NCBI GenBank assembly: GCA_937899435.1
Contig: CALBQG010000027.1
Span: 7,971-71,970 of the forward strand
Source: UBA11540 sp003445125
GTDB lineage: Bacteria; Bacillota; Clostridia; Oscillospirales; Ruminococcaceae
DNA: 64,000 bases
Direction: 5' to 3'
Shown: positions 36,217 to 44,717 of the stretch, piece by piece
How the letters are laid out: every line of letters begins with the position of its first letter
Numbering within the stretch: position 1 is the stretch's first letter
Notes under the pieces: model-generated
The model's input: only the letters and a program-made list of their open reading frames with translations
Told to the model about the DNA's origin: nothing
Databases searched by the model: none
Program-made: the position numbers and the translations under genes

Positions 36217-37896
36217 ATGAAAAAGATAATACAAAACATAGGGATTGCTGTGTTGTGCCTGTCCCTTCTGGCATCATGTCAGACTTCTTTGCAGGAGACA
36301 AGCAGTGTACAGGAATCTTCGGAAGAGATTACGGTCAGCGAATCCGTCAGCAGTGATCCGATCACGGATATAAGCTCCCAGGAGACGCAATCAACATACA
36401 GTGAGGCAGATATGATTCATTACGAGAGAAAAGAAGTTCCGAGCGGATACCGTCACCGCACAGTGAAAATTCTGACCTTCGGCGATTCCTTCACCGTAGG
36501 CGCGGGAACGATGGGCGGCTATCGGTATTATCTTTTCGAGAAGCTGTATAAAGCGGGTGCGGATTTTGAATTTGTCGGACCGTACCGTCAGCGTTTCTAC
36601 AACCTTCCCGACGAGTATTCTTCCCATCTGAGCACGGGCGGCAAAAAGACTGATGAAGCGGTCGCCATGTATAAGTCCTATGTGGAAAACAATGGCAACG
36701 ATTACGACATTATTCTGTCTATGTTCGGCTGCAACGATTGCTATGTGGGACGGAGCAACGAAGAAATTTTAGGATATTATCGTACACTGCTGGACACGAT
36801 TTTTGCCGATAAGGAAAATGCGATTGTGTATGTGGCGTCTTTGCCGGAAGTGGAAACTCAGTTTGCGTCCTTTAATGCGGCGCTCCCGGACTTCTGCACG
36901 CAGTATGCGCAGGAAACGGACAAAGAAGTGTATTTTGTGGAGATGAACGGAATTCATAAGCTGATCCGTGAGAAAGACTGCATCAGCGCAAGCGATGCCC
37001 ATCCGGGCAACAGCGGCAATGAGAAAATGGCGGCAAGCTGGTATGATGCCATTGTCAACCGCGTGCTGGAACTCAACGATGATTTTGTTAAGGGAACGAA
37101 GGAAACCGTGGCGGTGGAGAGCGTTTCGATCGAGCCGTCGGAAGTGACCATGGCGGTCAATGAGCAGAAATCGTTGAATTTCACCGTGCTTCCCGAAAAT
37201 GCGACAATTAAGACCGTAAACTGGAAAAGCAGCAATCCCGAGATTGCCGCCGTGGATGATTACGGTATTGTGATGCCGAAAGCCGTGGGCGAAACCACCA
37301 TCATACTGACTTCTCTGGAAGGCGGAAAGACTGCCGAGTGCAAGGTGACCGTGACCGAAAAGAAGGAACTTCCGACGGAGGCTTTTAAAAAGCTTGTTTT
37401 TGATTCGGATTTCGGCACGACTGCTAACTGGACGGGCGACACCGATATGATCAAGACCGCGTCGCTTCAGGCGATGACTGCGTGGATCGGCGATCAGAAA
37501 ACGATCACAAGCGCGAAGGATATCAATATGGGCGACCGCTTCTGCGTGACGATGCGTTATTGCGTCAGCGGCGGTGAAGAAGCTACCAATGACGATGCGT
37601 ATGCCGCGCTGGTGTTCGGCGATTTCCGACTGGTGATCTCCCGCTGCGGCGGAAAAATCGAACTGTTCAAGGGCGAGACCTCTTTGGGAAGTTATAAATT
37701 CCATTCTCTCCCGAACCGTTTTTATGACTATTCGGTGGTTTACGACGCCGGAAAAATCACGGTGCTCCGCAACGAAGAAACGCTGTTCACCGCAGAGACG
37801 GAGAGCCAGACAGTCAAGTCCGCGGTGTCCTATGTCTGGAATGTGGTGTGGAATAAATCGATGTGCAATTTCATAAAAGTGTATACAGCGGCATAA
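36217..37896 (+). CDS. Secreted SGNH/GDSL-hydrolase lipoprotein with Ig-like domain
   Basis: 559-aa lipoprotein: signal peptide with lipobox LLASC (Cys near residue 21), a Ser/Glu-rich linker, then an SGNH esterase domain (about 80-285) with FGDSFTVG (catalytic Ser), GCNDCYVG (block III Asn) and DAHPGN (catalytic Asp-His). A BIG2-type Ig-like domain follows (about 305-395, VESVSIEPSEVTMAVNE), then a C-terminal beta-sandwich-like domain of about 160 aa. It probably deacetylates or deesterifies extracellular carbohydrate. The substrate is unknown. Confidence 0.88.
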   Translation: MKKIIQNIGIAVLCLSLLASCQTSLQETSSVQESSEEITVSESVSSDPITDISSQETQSTYSEADMIHYERKEVPSGYRHRTVKILTFGDSFTVGAGTMGGYRYYLFEKLYKAGADFEFVGPYRQRFYNLPDEYSSHLSTGGKKTDEAVAMYKSYVENNGNDYDIILSMFGCNDCYVGRSNEEILGYYRTLLDTIFADKENAIVYVASLPEVETQFASFNAALPDFCTQYAQETDKEVYFVEMNGIHKLIREKDCISASDAHPGNSGNEKMAASWYDAIVNRVLELNDDFVKGTKETVAVESVSIEPSEVTMAVNEQKSLNFTVLPENATIKTVNWKSSNPEIAAVDDYGIVMPKAVGETTIILTSLEGGKTAECKVTVTEKKELPTEAFKKLVFDSDFGTTANWTGDTDMIKTASLQAMTAWIGDQKTITSAKDINMGDRFCVTMRYCVSGGEEATNDDAYAALVFGDFRLVISRCGGKIELFKGETSLGSYKFHSLPNRFYDYSVVYDAGKITVLRNEETLFTAETESQTVKSAVSYVWNVVWNKSMCNFIKVYTAA

Positions 37897-37921
37897 TCTA
37901 TCAAATTTTTCAAAAAAAAGA

Positions 37922-37950
37922 TTGATATTCGCGCTGTGATATGATAGACT
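37922..37950 (+). promoter_or_regulatory. Possible acpP promoter
   Basis: TTGATA (37922-37927), 17-bp spacer, TAGACT (37945-37950). Weak -10. Confidence 0.4.
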
Positions 37951-38004
37951 ATGTTATGGCTTTGAAGTCACTTATCTGTTGTATGCTTTTAGGAGGAACA
38001 AGGT

Positions 38005-38232
38005 ATGGTTTTTGAAAAGGTAAAAGAGATCCTTTGTGATCAGTTGGATGTGGATGCGAAAGATGTGACGATGGAAGCTTCCATCACAGAAGACCTCGGA
38101 GCGGATTCTTTGGATATTGTCGATCTGGTGATGTCGCTGGAAGACGAATTTGATATCGAAGTTCCGGATGAGGAAGTGGAGTCGATCAAAACGGTCGGCG
38201 ATATTGTCCGTTACATCGAACAGTCTGTCTGA
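38005..38232 (+). CDS. acpP: Acyl carrier protein
   Basis: 75-aa acidic carrier of fatty-acid synthesis. The phosphopantetheine Ser lies in the motif GADSLDIVDLVM. SD AGGAGG. It stands alone here, not with fab genes. Confidence 0.96.
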   Translation: MVFEKVKEILCDQLDVDAKDVTMEASITEDLGADSLDIVDLVMSLEDEFDIEVPDEEVESIKTVGDIVRYIEQSV

Positions 38233-38248
38233 TTATACGGAAAACAAA

Positions 38249-38282
38249 CGGCGCCCGCCTGATTTTATCAGGCGGGCGCCGC
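38249..38282. terminator. Strong GC hairpin after acpP
   Basis: A 14-bp stem CGGCGCCCGCCTGA with its complement around TTTTA. The following T tract is weak on the + strand. It also lies just past the end of the convergent 54-aa gene, where the A-rich left flank gives a T tract. Confidence 0.82.
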
Positions 38283-38285
38283 GTT

Positions 38286-38450
38286 CTATTCCTCGGTGTC
38301 TTTTACCATGTGGTGGCAGATTTGTTCCAGGTGTTGCGGAGAGTCCACGGAGATTCCGGACTGCTTGATGTTTTCTTGAACAAACTTCGGGAGCTTTTGA
38401 AATTGAAGGTTGTTGTTCAAACGGTAGAAGCGATCTTCCGATGAGTTCAT
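38286..38450 (-). CDS. Small conserved-looking protein of unknown function (54 aa)
   Basis: ATG at 38450 to TAG at 38286-38288. The product begins MNSSEDRFYRLNNN, continues with KLPKFVQENIKQSGI and ends HHMVKDTEE; composition and predicted helices look like a genuine small soluble protein. A GGCGGTG stretch upstream may be the ribosome site; a GTG three codons upstream is an alternative start. It is convergent with acpP and sits between its terminator and dapA. I do not recognise a function. Confidence 0.6.
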   Translation of the reverse strand: MNSSEDRFYRLNNNLQFQKLPKFVQENIKQSGISVDSPQHLEQICHHMVKDTEE

Positions 38451-38516
38451 AAAATGCACCGCCTTTGTCCATATACAGCAAACGCTGTATCTTCAGTGTG
38501 TGCAGAAAGACGGATT

Positions 38517-39392
38517 TTAAAACTGTAAATTTTTTTCAACCGCATTTTTGCAGGCTTCGTCCGGTTCGGTGAGCGGCAGACGGCAGGGACCGACATCAAA
38601 TCCCAGCAGATTCATGGCGTATTTCACCGGCATCGGGTTGACATCGGAAAACAACGCGCGGATGAGCGGAAGCGCGTGCAGCTGCAATTGTGCGGCGGCG
38701 TGCGTGTTTTGGGCAAAGTATAAAGAACAGATGTTCTTGACAATGTCGGGTCGGAAATTGGACAGCACCGAAATGACCCCTTTGCCGCCCAAAGAAAGAA
38801 TCGGGACGATCTGGTCGTCGTTACCCGAATAGAGATCCAATACATCTCCGCAAAGCTGCGCCGTTTGCGCAACGGCGGAAATGTTGCCGCTTGCTTCTTT
38901 GATGGCACAGATGTTGTCACATTCCGCCAGCTTGCGGTAAGTTTCCGGGAGAATGTTGACTCCGGTTCTTGACGGCACATTGTAAACAATGATCGGCAGA
39001 TCCACCGATTCGGCAATGGTGTAGTAGTGCCGCAGCAAGCCGCTTTGCGAGGTTTTGTTGTAATACGGTGTAACAACCAGCAAAGCGTTGGCACCGTTTT
39101 TTTGGCAGGAAAAAGACTGTTCGACGGCGTGTGCGGTGTCGTTGCTTCCGGAACCGGCAATCACCGGCACGCGTCCGTTGACATAGGCACAGCAGAAGCT
39201 GACAAGCTCCTGATGTTCGGTATAAGAAAGAGTAGATGCCTCTCCCGTGGTTCCGCAAACGACGAGTGCATCTACTCCTGCATTGATTTGAAAGTCTATC
39301 AGTTTTTTAAAATTGTCATAGTGAATGGAACCGTCCTGAGAAAAGGGCGTAACGAGAGCTGTCGCCACGCCTTGAAAGACGTGCTTTTTCAA
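38517..39392 (-). CDS. dapA: 4-hydroxy-tetrahydrodipicolinate synthase
   Basis: 291-aa TIM-barrel lyase condensing pyruvate with aspartate semialdehyde. Schiff-base Lys in AIKEASG, catalytic Tyr in IVYNVPSRTG, and CGTTGEASTL near the N-terminus. The favoured start is TTG at 39392 with AAGGTG upstream; a GTG at 39431 would overlap asd. It lies 16 bp downstream of asd in one operon and supplies lysine and dipicolinate. Confidence 0.95.
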   Translation of the reverse strand: MKKHVFQGVATALVTPFSQDGSIHYDNFKKLIDFQINAGVDALVVCGTTGEASTLSYTEHQELVSFCCAYVNGRVPVIAGSGSNDTAHAVEQSFSCQKNGANALLVVTPYYNKTSQSGLLRHYYTIAESVDLPIIVYNVPSRTGVNILPETYRKLAECDNICAIKEASGNISAVAQTAQLCGDVLDLYSGNDDQIVPILSLGGKGVISVLSNFRPDIVKNICSLYFAQNTHAAAQLQLHALPLIRALFSDVNPMPVKYAMNLLGFDVGPCRLPLTEPDEACKNAVEKNLQF

Positions 39393-39408
39393 TTGACCGC
39401 ACCTTTCG

Positions 39409-40488
39409 TCAGTCCATGTACCCCAACGCACACAGCAGTTCCGCCATCAGAACACCGCCGCCGGCAGCACCGCGCAGTGTGTTGTGGGAAACACAGACAA
39501 ATTTGTAGTCGTACTGAGTATCTTCGCGCAGACGCCCCATCGATACCGCCATGCCGTGCTCCAGATTGCGATCCAATTTGGTCTGCGGGCGGTTTTCCTC
39601 CTCAAAATAGTGGAGGAATTGCTTGGGTGCCGAGGGCAGATTGAGCTTTTGCGGCATTCCCGAAAAAGCTGCCCAACGGGCTTTGATTTCTTCCACGGAC
39701 GGCTTGTGTTCAAACGAAACAAACACGGCAGCCATGTGACCGTCACTGACCGGCACGCGGAAGCACTGGGAGGTAATGGACGGGGTGAGCGCATCTACGA
39801 TTTTTCCGTCCTGAATCGTACCGAAAATTTTGAGCGGTTCGATGTTGCTTTTTTCTTCTTCGCCGCCGATGAAGGGAATCACATTGTCGATGATTTCCGG
39901 GAAGGTTTCAAAGGTCTTTCCGGCACCGGAGATTGCCTGATAGGTGCAGGCGAGCACCTTGGTCACACCGAAGTCCATCAGCGGAAAAACAGCGGGAACA
40001 TAGCTTTGCAGAGAGCAGTTGGATTTCACGGCAATAAATCCGCGCTTGGTGCCGAGACGGCGGCGCTGTGCGGGGATGACTTCGGCGTGTTCGGGGTTGA
40101 TTTCCGGAATGATCATCGGCACATCGGGCGTGTGGCGGTGAGCAGAGTTGTTGGAGATCACCGGGCATTCCGCCTTGGCGTACGCTTCCTCCAGCGCCTT
40201 GATTTCGTCCTTTTTCATGTCCACGGCGCAGAAAACAAAGTCTACCTGAGCCACGATTTTGTCCATGTCGGCGACGGCATCGTACACGATTGTGCTTTTC
40301 AGTTCTTCGGGAATCGGCGTCGGCATTGCCCATTTCTTTTCCACACATTCGCCGTAAGTTTTTCCGGCGGAGCGGGCGGAAGCCGCCAGTGCCGTGATAT
40401 GAAACCACGGGTGATTGTGCAGCAGGGTGACGAAACGCTGTCCGACCATACCGGTGGCGCCGATGATACCGACATTGTAAGTTTTCAT
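39409..40488 (-). CDS. asd: Aspartate-semialdehyde dehydrogenase
   Basis: 359-aa NADP-dependent enzyme. N-terminal GATGMVGQRF binds NADP; the catalytic Cys is in KSNCSLQSY and the substrate region AISGAGKTF follows. The sequence resembles the archaeal/fungal-type subclass rather than the short E. coli form. ATG at 40488 with GGAGG. First gene of asd-dapA. Confidence 0.94.
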   Translation of the reverse strand: MKTYNVGIIGATGMVGQRFVTLLHNHPWFHITALAASARSAGKTYGECVEKKWAMPTPIPEELKSTIVYDAVADMDKIVAQVDFVFCAVDMKKDEIKALEEAYAKAECPVISNNSAHRHTPDVPMIIPEINPEHAEVIPAQRRRLGTKRGFIAVKSNCSLQSYVPAVFPLMDFGVTKVLACTYQAISGAGKTFETFPEIIDNVIPFIGGEEEKSNIEPLKIFGTIQDGKIVDALTPSITSQCFRVPVSDGHMAAVFVSFEHKPSVEEIKARWAAFSGMPQKLNLPSAPKQFLHYFEEENRPQTKLDRNLEHGMAVSMGRLREDTQYDYKFVCVSHNTLRGAAGGGVLMAELLCALGYMD

Positions 40489-40688
40489 TTTTTGATTCCT
40501 CCGTGACATTCTATGCGCATCCGGCGGGTGCCGTTACGCAAAAATTTGTAAAAACACCGCAAATTCTCCGCAAAAGACTTGACGATTGACGGAAAATGTT
40601 ATAACATGAGAAGGTGTAAAAATATATTCTATCATACCATTTTTAAGCAATTGTTGTCAATCGCTTTTTATACAGAGGAAGAAAAAAA

Positions 40689-41714
40689 ATGAAAAAATCT
40701 TTGTTTTACTACGATCTGCCGCAGGAATTGATTGCGCAGACGCCGATGGAACCGCGGGATCATTCGCGGCTGATGGTGCTTGACCGCGAAACGGGGGAAA
40801 TACAGCATCGTCATTTTTACGATGTGATTGACTATCTCAACGAAGGCGATGTCCTGGTGGTCAACGATTCGCGCGTCCTTCCGGCTCGCCTGTACGGAAA
40901 AAAAGAAGTTACCGGAGCGCAGATCGAATTTCTGCTTCTCGAACGGAAGGCAGCGGATGTGTGGGAAATTCTGGTCAAGCCCGGAAAAAAAGCGCTTCCC
41001 GGCGCGCGGTTCGAGTTCGGGGACGGACTGCTTAAAGCGGAGATTCTGGAGGTCAAAGAGGACGGCAACCGATTGGTGCGTTTTTTCTATGACGGCGATT
41101 TCTATCAGATTCTGGAGAAAATCGGGAAAATGCCGCTCCCGCATTATATTACGGCGGAGCTGAAGGATAATGAACGCTACCAGACGGTCTATTCGCACGA
41201 AGTCGGTTCGGCGGCGGCGCCGACGGCGGGACTGCATTTCACACAGGAGCTTTTGCATAAAATTGAGGAAAAAGGCGTGAAAATCGCCAAAGTGACGCTG
41301 CACGTGGGACTGGGGACGTTTCGTCCGGTGAAGGCGGAAAATATTGAAGAACATCATATGCACTCGGAACATTACGAAATGTCCGAAGAAACGGCAAGAA
41401 TCATCAATGAGGCAAAAGCAAACGGAAAACGCGTGATTGCCGTGGGAACCACCAGCTGCCGCACGCTGGAATCGGTAGCACAAAAGGAAGGCTGCATCCG
41501 TGCGTCGGAGGGATATACCGATATTTTCATCTATCCGGGCTATACCTTCCGCGCCATGGACGGAATCATCACGAATTTTCACCTTCCGGAAAGCACACTT
41601 ATCATGCTTATCTCGGCGTTTGCCGGCAGAGACAAGGTGATGAATGCCTATAAAACCGCCGTGGAACAGCGGTATCGTTTTTACAGCTTCGGCGACGCGA
41701 TGTTCATTCAATAG
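40689..41714 (+). CDS. queA: S-adenosylmethionine:tRNA ribosyltransferase-isomerase
   Basis: 341-aa enzyme that makes epoxyqueuosine on tRNA from preQ1 using SAM as ribose donor. Typical segments: YDLPQELIAQ, NDSRVLPARL, SAAAPTAGLHFT, VTLHVGLGTF and VGTTSCRTLE. It ends in TAG and is followed by a terminator and the prophage integrase. In many Firmicutes tgt follows queA; here the prophage begins instead. Confidence 0.95.
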   Translation: MKKSLFYYDLPQELIAQTPMEPRDHSRLMVLDRETGEIQHRHFYDVIDYLNEGDVLVVNDSRVLPARLYGKKEVTGAQIEFLLLERKAADVWEILVKPGKKALPGARFEFGDGLLKAEILEVKEDGNRLVRFFYDGDFYQILEKIGKMPLPHYITAELKDNERYQTVYSHEVGSAAAPTAGLHFTQELLHKIEEKGVKIAKVTLHVGLGTFRPVKAENIEEHHMHSEHYEMSEETARIINEAKANGKRVIAVGTTSCRTLESVAQKEGCIRASEGYTDIFIYPGYTFRAMDGIITNFHLPESTLIMLISAFAGRDKVMNAYKTAVEQRYRFYSFGDAMFIQ

Positions 41715-41784
41715 CATCATAGCTCAGGTGAGCAAAAACATAGGAAAAGCCCAGAAATCAAGCGGTTTCTGGGCTTTTTGCTGT
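41715..41784. other. Probable prophage left end (attL region)
   Basis: The chromosome/prophage junction must lie between the queA stop and the integrase gene, because the base and codon style and gene content change here. Large serine integrases use short cores that cannot be recognised without the other end, which is outside the window. Confidence 0.45.
41745..41779. terminator. Bidirectional terminator queA / integrase
   Basis: Arms AAAAGCCCAGAAA and TTTCTGGGCTTTT with an 8-nt loop and T/A flanks. It lies between the convergent queA and integrase genes. Confidence 0.9.
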
Positions 41785-43518
41785 TTAGTCGTCTTTGTAC
41801 ACGAACTCGTGGATTATGCCGTTTTTGAAGGTTATAGACCGGATTTTGCCGTTTTCGATACAAAAGTTGGAGCTTACCGAATTTATAAAATCCTTCAGTA
41901 TTCGAGGGTCTGTCTCCTCCAAAAGCCGCCTGTAATTGACGAACCTTTTGTCCGTGAGCTTCTGACTCATGATGAAGTAGCTTGCCTTCGCCATCAGCTC
42001 GTCGTCACTTATCGAGAACTGCGAAGTCAGCCCCTCGGAGAGTTCATCGAGACGAGCGTTGACCTTTTCGAGCTGCTCGTCGAGCTGCTTCTTCTCGATG
42101 ATGTAGTCCTTCTCTGCCATGTCCTCCTCCGAGTACAGGTAGAGCGATTTGAGGCGGGATAACGCCCTTTCTATCCTACGCCGCTCCGATAATAGGATGT
42201 CACGTTCCGAGCTGTTATCCGCGTCCTCCTCGCCTGTGGGCTTGGGCGTATACTTTATGCCGGACACCTGAGACTTGTAGAGGGAGTACAGCTCCATCAG
42301 CCCATGCTCCTTGATACACGCGACGTTCTCGAACATCTCACCACGCAGCAGTTTCTTCTGGAGCGTTTCAGGCGAGGTCGTCTTTCCGAAGCTCTCCTTT
42401 GCCTTTATGAGGTTGGCGATGTAGTTGAGGACAAACGGACCGAGTGTGGTGTCGGTGATATACTTGTTCGGGCAGCCGCTGTTTTTGCGGTGGCTCATAC
42501 AAGCATAGATTGACGGTCGATAGCCGCCCTTCAGCTCTCTACAGTTGCTGGTCGCGCTCATATTGGCTCCGCAGCATCCGCAGGTCAGCAATCCGGCGAA
42601 CACATGAATGTTCTTCCGGCTGTAGGTCTTGCCTGATGCGTTCCAGCCTCGCTGATTGCGTTCGAGAGTCAAAACGACGTTCCTCCACCTTTCCTTCGGC
42701 ACGATAGCCGGATGATGTTCCTCCACGATGACCCATTCGCTCTCTGGTTTGATGTCCTGACGACTGCCGCGCTTTGACATATCGAAGTAGTTGTAGCGGT
42801 ACGCGCCCGTGTAGAACATATTCTTCAGGATGATGCTGACCGCTGTCGGCGACCACTCTTTGCCGCTGCGAGGATGTATTCCAGCGGCGTTCAGTGTCTT
42901 TGCGACGTAAAGAAGCGAGTGGCGTTCTTCGTACATATCGTACATTCTCAGAACGACCTTCGCTTCCTCCTCAACGATGGAGAAAGTCTCGGTATCTTTG
43001 TCCCAACTGTAGCCATACGGCACTCTGCCGCCGTTCCATTGACCGTTTCCGGCTCTGGCGACCATGACCGCCGTTACTCGCTCCGCTGTCATCTTCCGTT
43101 CCAGTTCCGCAAACACGAGAATGATTTTGAGCATCGCCTCGCCCATCGCAGAGGACGTGTCGAATTGCTCGTTCTTGGAGACGAATGTGACTCCCAGCTT
43201 CTTCAGCTCGTCGTACATGGCGGCGAAGTCGAGAAGATTTCTGCTGATACGGTCCAGCTTCCACACAAGAATATGCGTGAACTCACCAGACCTGACCCGC
43301 GACATCATTTTCTGATAGTCGGGGCGGTCGGGGTTCTTCGCGGTATAGCCCGCGTCCTCGAACACCTCGTAGGAGCTTGCGTTCAGCACATACTTCGCGT
43401 ATGCCGTCAGCTCCTCTTTCTGGACAGGCAAACTGTCCTTGTCGATTTGGTAGTGTGTAGATACTCGCACATAGATAGCAACCCTTATGGAGTTCAACTT
43501 ATCGGTGAGTTTACTCAT
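41785..43518 (-). CDS. Large serine recombinase (prophage integrase)
   Basis: 577-aa site-specific recombinase. The N-terminal resolvase domain has the catalytic Ser in YVRVSTHYQ (Ser near residue 20) and the Arg region WKLDRISRN. It is followed by the recombinase domain (VPYGYSW), a zinc-ribbon domain (GLLTCGCCG ... CPNKYI) and a C-terminal coiled coil (about 450-520). Catalyses phage integration, with a directionality factor not identified here. Transcribed with the repressor gene. Confidence 0.95.
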   Translation of the reverse strand: MSKLTDKLNSIRVAIYVRVSTHYQIDKDSLPVQKEELTAYAKYVLNASSYEVFEDAGYTAKNPDRPDYQKMMSRVRSGEFTHILVWKLDRISRNLLDFAAMYDELKKLGVTFVSKNEQFDTSSAMGEAMLKIILVFAELERKMTAERVTAVMVARAGNGQWNGGRVPYGYSWDKDTETFSIVEEEAKVVLRMYDMYEERHSLLYVAKTLNAAGIHPRSGKEWSPTAVSIILKNMFYTGAYRYNYFDMSKRGSRQDIKPESEWVIVEEHHPAIVPKERWRNVVLTLERNQRGWNASGKTYSRKNIHVFAGLLTCGCCGANMSATSNCRELKGGYRPSIYACMSHRKNSGCPNKYITDTTLGPFVLNYIANLIKAKESFGKTTSPETLQKKLLRGEMFENVACIKEHGLMELYSLYKSQVSGIKYTPKPTGEEDADNSSERDILLSERRRIERALSRLKSLYLYSEEDMAEKDYIIEKKQLDEQLEKVNARLDELSEGLTSQFSISDDELMAKASYFIMSQKLTDKRFVNYRRLLEETDPRILKDFINSVSSNFCIENGKIRSITFKNGIIHEFVYKDD

Positions 43519-43723
43519 CTTCGTTGTCCTCCTTGATAAGAGTCAAGCCTCTCTCCTTCGCGGGTGAAGCGTCGGAGGAGGCTCTTGTTGTATTCGATTG
43601 TCGTTTCCAGTAGTCGGAGTTAATGAACAGGAGGTTGCCCTTCTGCTTTATCCGGCGTTGGAGTTCTCTTCTTCTTGCTTCCCTTGCGATACGAATGTTT
43701 TTTCCTCTGGCGTGAGGTAGGTG
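43511..43723 (-). other. Open frame without standard start, before integrase
   Basis: A 70-codon open frame overlaps the end of the repressor gene and ends in a TAA that overlaps the integrase ATG (GATGAGTAA). It encodes a basic stretch (IAREARRRELQRRIKQKG) and ends KEDNEDE. It has no ATG or GTG start; a TTG at 43546 could give only an 11-codon leader for translational coupling to the integrase. It may be a coupling leader or a remnant. Confidence 0.3.
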
Positions 43724-44028
43724 TCAAGAACGCTCCAGATGATGTTCTTGTGGTCGTCGTCAGCCCTGCGGAAAGCATTAGCAAGGATAACGATGTCTTT
43801 GTCCGGCTCGACATAAGGTGTCGGGCTGAGTGAAAGGTCCATGATGTAGTCGATGGACACATTCAGAGCCTTAGCTATACGAGCCACGATTTCGAGATTC
43901 GGCTTGTGGACTCCGGCGACGTAGCGCGAAATAGTCGCTTCCGTCGTTCCGGCTTTCTCCGCGAGCCATGCCTGCGAGATGCCTTTTGACTCAATAATGT
44001 CTCTGAGTCTGGTTGAAAAATCTGCCAT
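43648..44028 (-). CDS. XRE-family repressor (phage CI-like)
   Basis: 126-aa regulator. The N-terminal HTH_3 domain (residues about 5-60) contains SQAWLAEKAGTTEATISRYVAG. The C-terminal about 60 residues are short and lack a LexA-type peptidase, so induction is probably not by RecA-driven self-cleavage. ATG at 44028 with GGAGGT. Divergent from the early genes, so probably the lysogeny repressor. Confidence 0.88.
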   Translation of the reverse strand: MADFSTRLRDIIESKGISQAWLAEKAGTTEATISRYVAGVHKPNLEIVARIAKALNVSIDYIMDLSLSPTPYVEPDKDIVILANAFRRADDDHKNIIWSVLDTYLTPEEKTFVSQGKQEEENSNAG

Positions 44029-44050
44029 AGTGATTACCTCCTGTGCAAGT

Positions 44051-44079
44051 ATTATACCACACACTTACGATTTTTACAA
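44051..44079 (-). promoter_or_regulatory. Repressor/integrase promoter
   Basis: On the reverse strand: TTGTAA (44079-44074), 17-bp spacer, TATAAT (44056-44051), preceded by TGTGG. Confidence 0.8.
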
Positions 44080-44108
44080 GATTTCTTACGGAAATTATAA
44101 GAAACCTC

Positions 44109-44137
44109 TTGACCTTATGATAAAAGTATGCTATAAT
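44109..44137 (+). promoter_or_regulatory. Early rightward promoter
   Basis: TTGACC (44109-44114), 17-bp spacer, TATAAT (44132-44137). It lies back to back with the repressor promoter, forming the genetic switch. Confidence 0.85.
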
Positions 44138-44168
44138 ATAAGGGACAAGAACGAAAGGAGGGTCTGCG

Positions 44169-44717
44169 ATGAACCCAATCGAACTGAAAGTCGCCCGCAT
44201 GAGACGGAACATCACTGGCAAGGAAGCGGCGAAAGCCCTCGGTCTTACCATTGACGGTTACTTCAAGAAAGAACACGGAACGGCGAAGATTACTCTCAGC
44301 GAGGCGTACATCCTGACTAAACTGTATCAGCTCACATTGACGGAGTTCGTCAATATATTTTTTAACGGCGACTTACCGTTTTTACAAGATAGAACTGATA
44401 ATTGTAATTTCAGTGATGCAGCGTACCCGCTGAAGGAAGCCCGTCTGCGAGCTGGCTACACGGAGGAGGCGGCAGCCCGTGAACTTAACATTCCGACCTC
44501 TGCCTACAAACAGCGGGAGAAAGGCAGAGTGAAAATCTCCCTCGAACAGTGCTTCACTCTTTCGAGGTTCTACCGCCTGTCGTTGCAAGAGTTCAACGAT
44601 ATATTTTTTAGGTCAGGCTTACCGTTTCGTAACTCCGACCTTGTACCTTACAAGTATATTATACCACAGAAAGGGGTCGGGATAAATGCCGAAGCAAGTA
44701 ACAATAGCAGCCTCTAA
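44169..44717 (+). CDS. Double helix-turn-helix early regulator
   Basis: 182-aa protein made of two tandem copies of one HTH unit. Unit 1 spans about residues 5-71 and unit 2 about 87-153, offset by 82 residues. Each contains ARxR, a (K)EAAxxL helix start, a LYQLTLTEF or FYRLSLQEF segment and ends IFF...LPF. First gene from the early promoter, so probably a Cro-like or anti-repressor-type regulator (inference). SD AAGGAGG. Confidence 0.78.
   Translation: MNPIELKVARMRRNITGKEAAKALGLTIDGYFKKEHGTAKITLSEAYILTKLYQLTLTEFVNIFFNGDLPFLQDRTDNCNFSDAAYPLKEARLRAGYTEEAAARELNIPTSAYKQREKGRVKISLEQCFTLSRFYRLSLQEFNDIFFRSGLPFRNSDLVPYKYIIPQKGVGINAEASNNSSL

Noticed and set aside
38233..38481. 82-aa reverse frame after acpP
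   Set aside because: It runs through the acpP terminator and has Arg/Gly-rich noise. The overlapping 54-aa frame has better composition and ends before the terminator.
41700..41790. tRNA gene as integration site
   Set aside because: No cloverleaf can be read here. A serine integrase does not need a tRNA target.
44376..44395. Copy of the operator-like sequence CTTACCGTTTTTACAAG inside the double-HTH gene
   Set aside because: It resembles a stretch at the switch (CTTACGATTTTTACAAG), but it falls in the coding repeat (LPF) and may be chance. No spacing pattern supports an operator.
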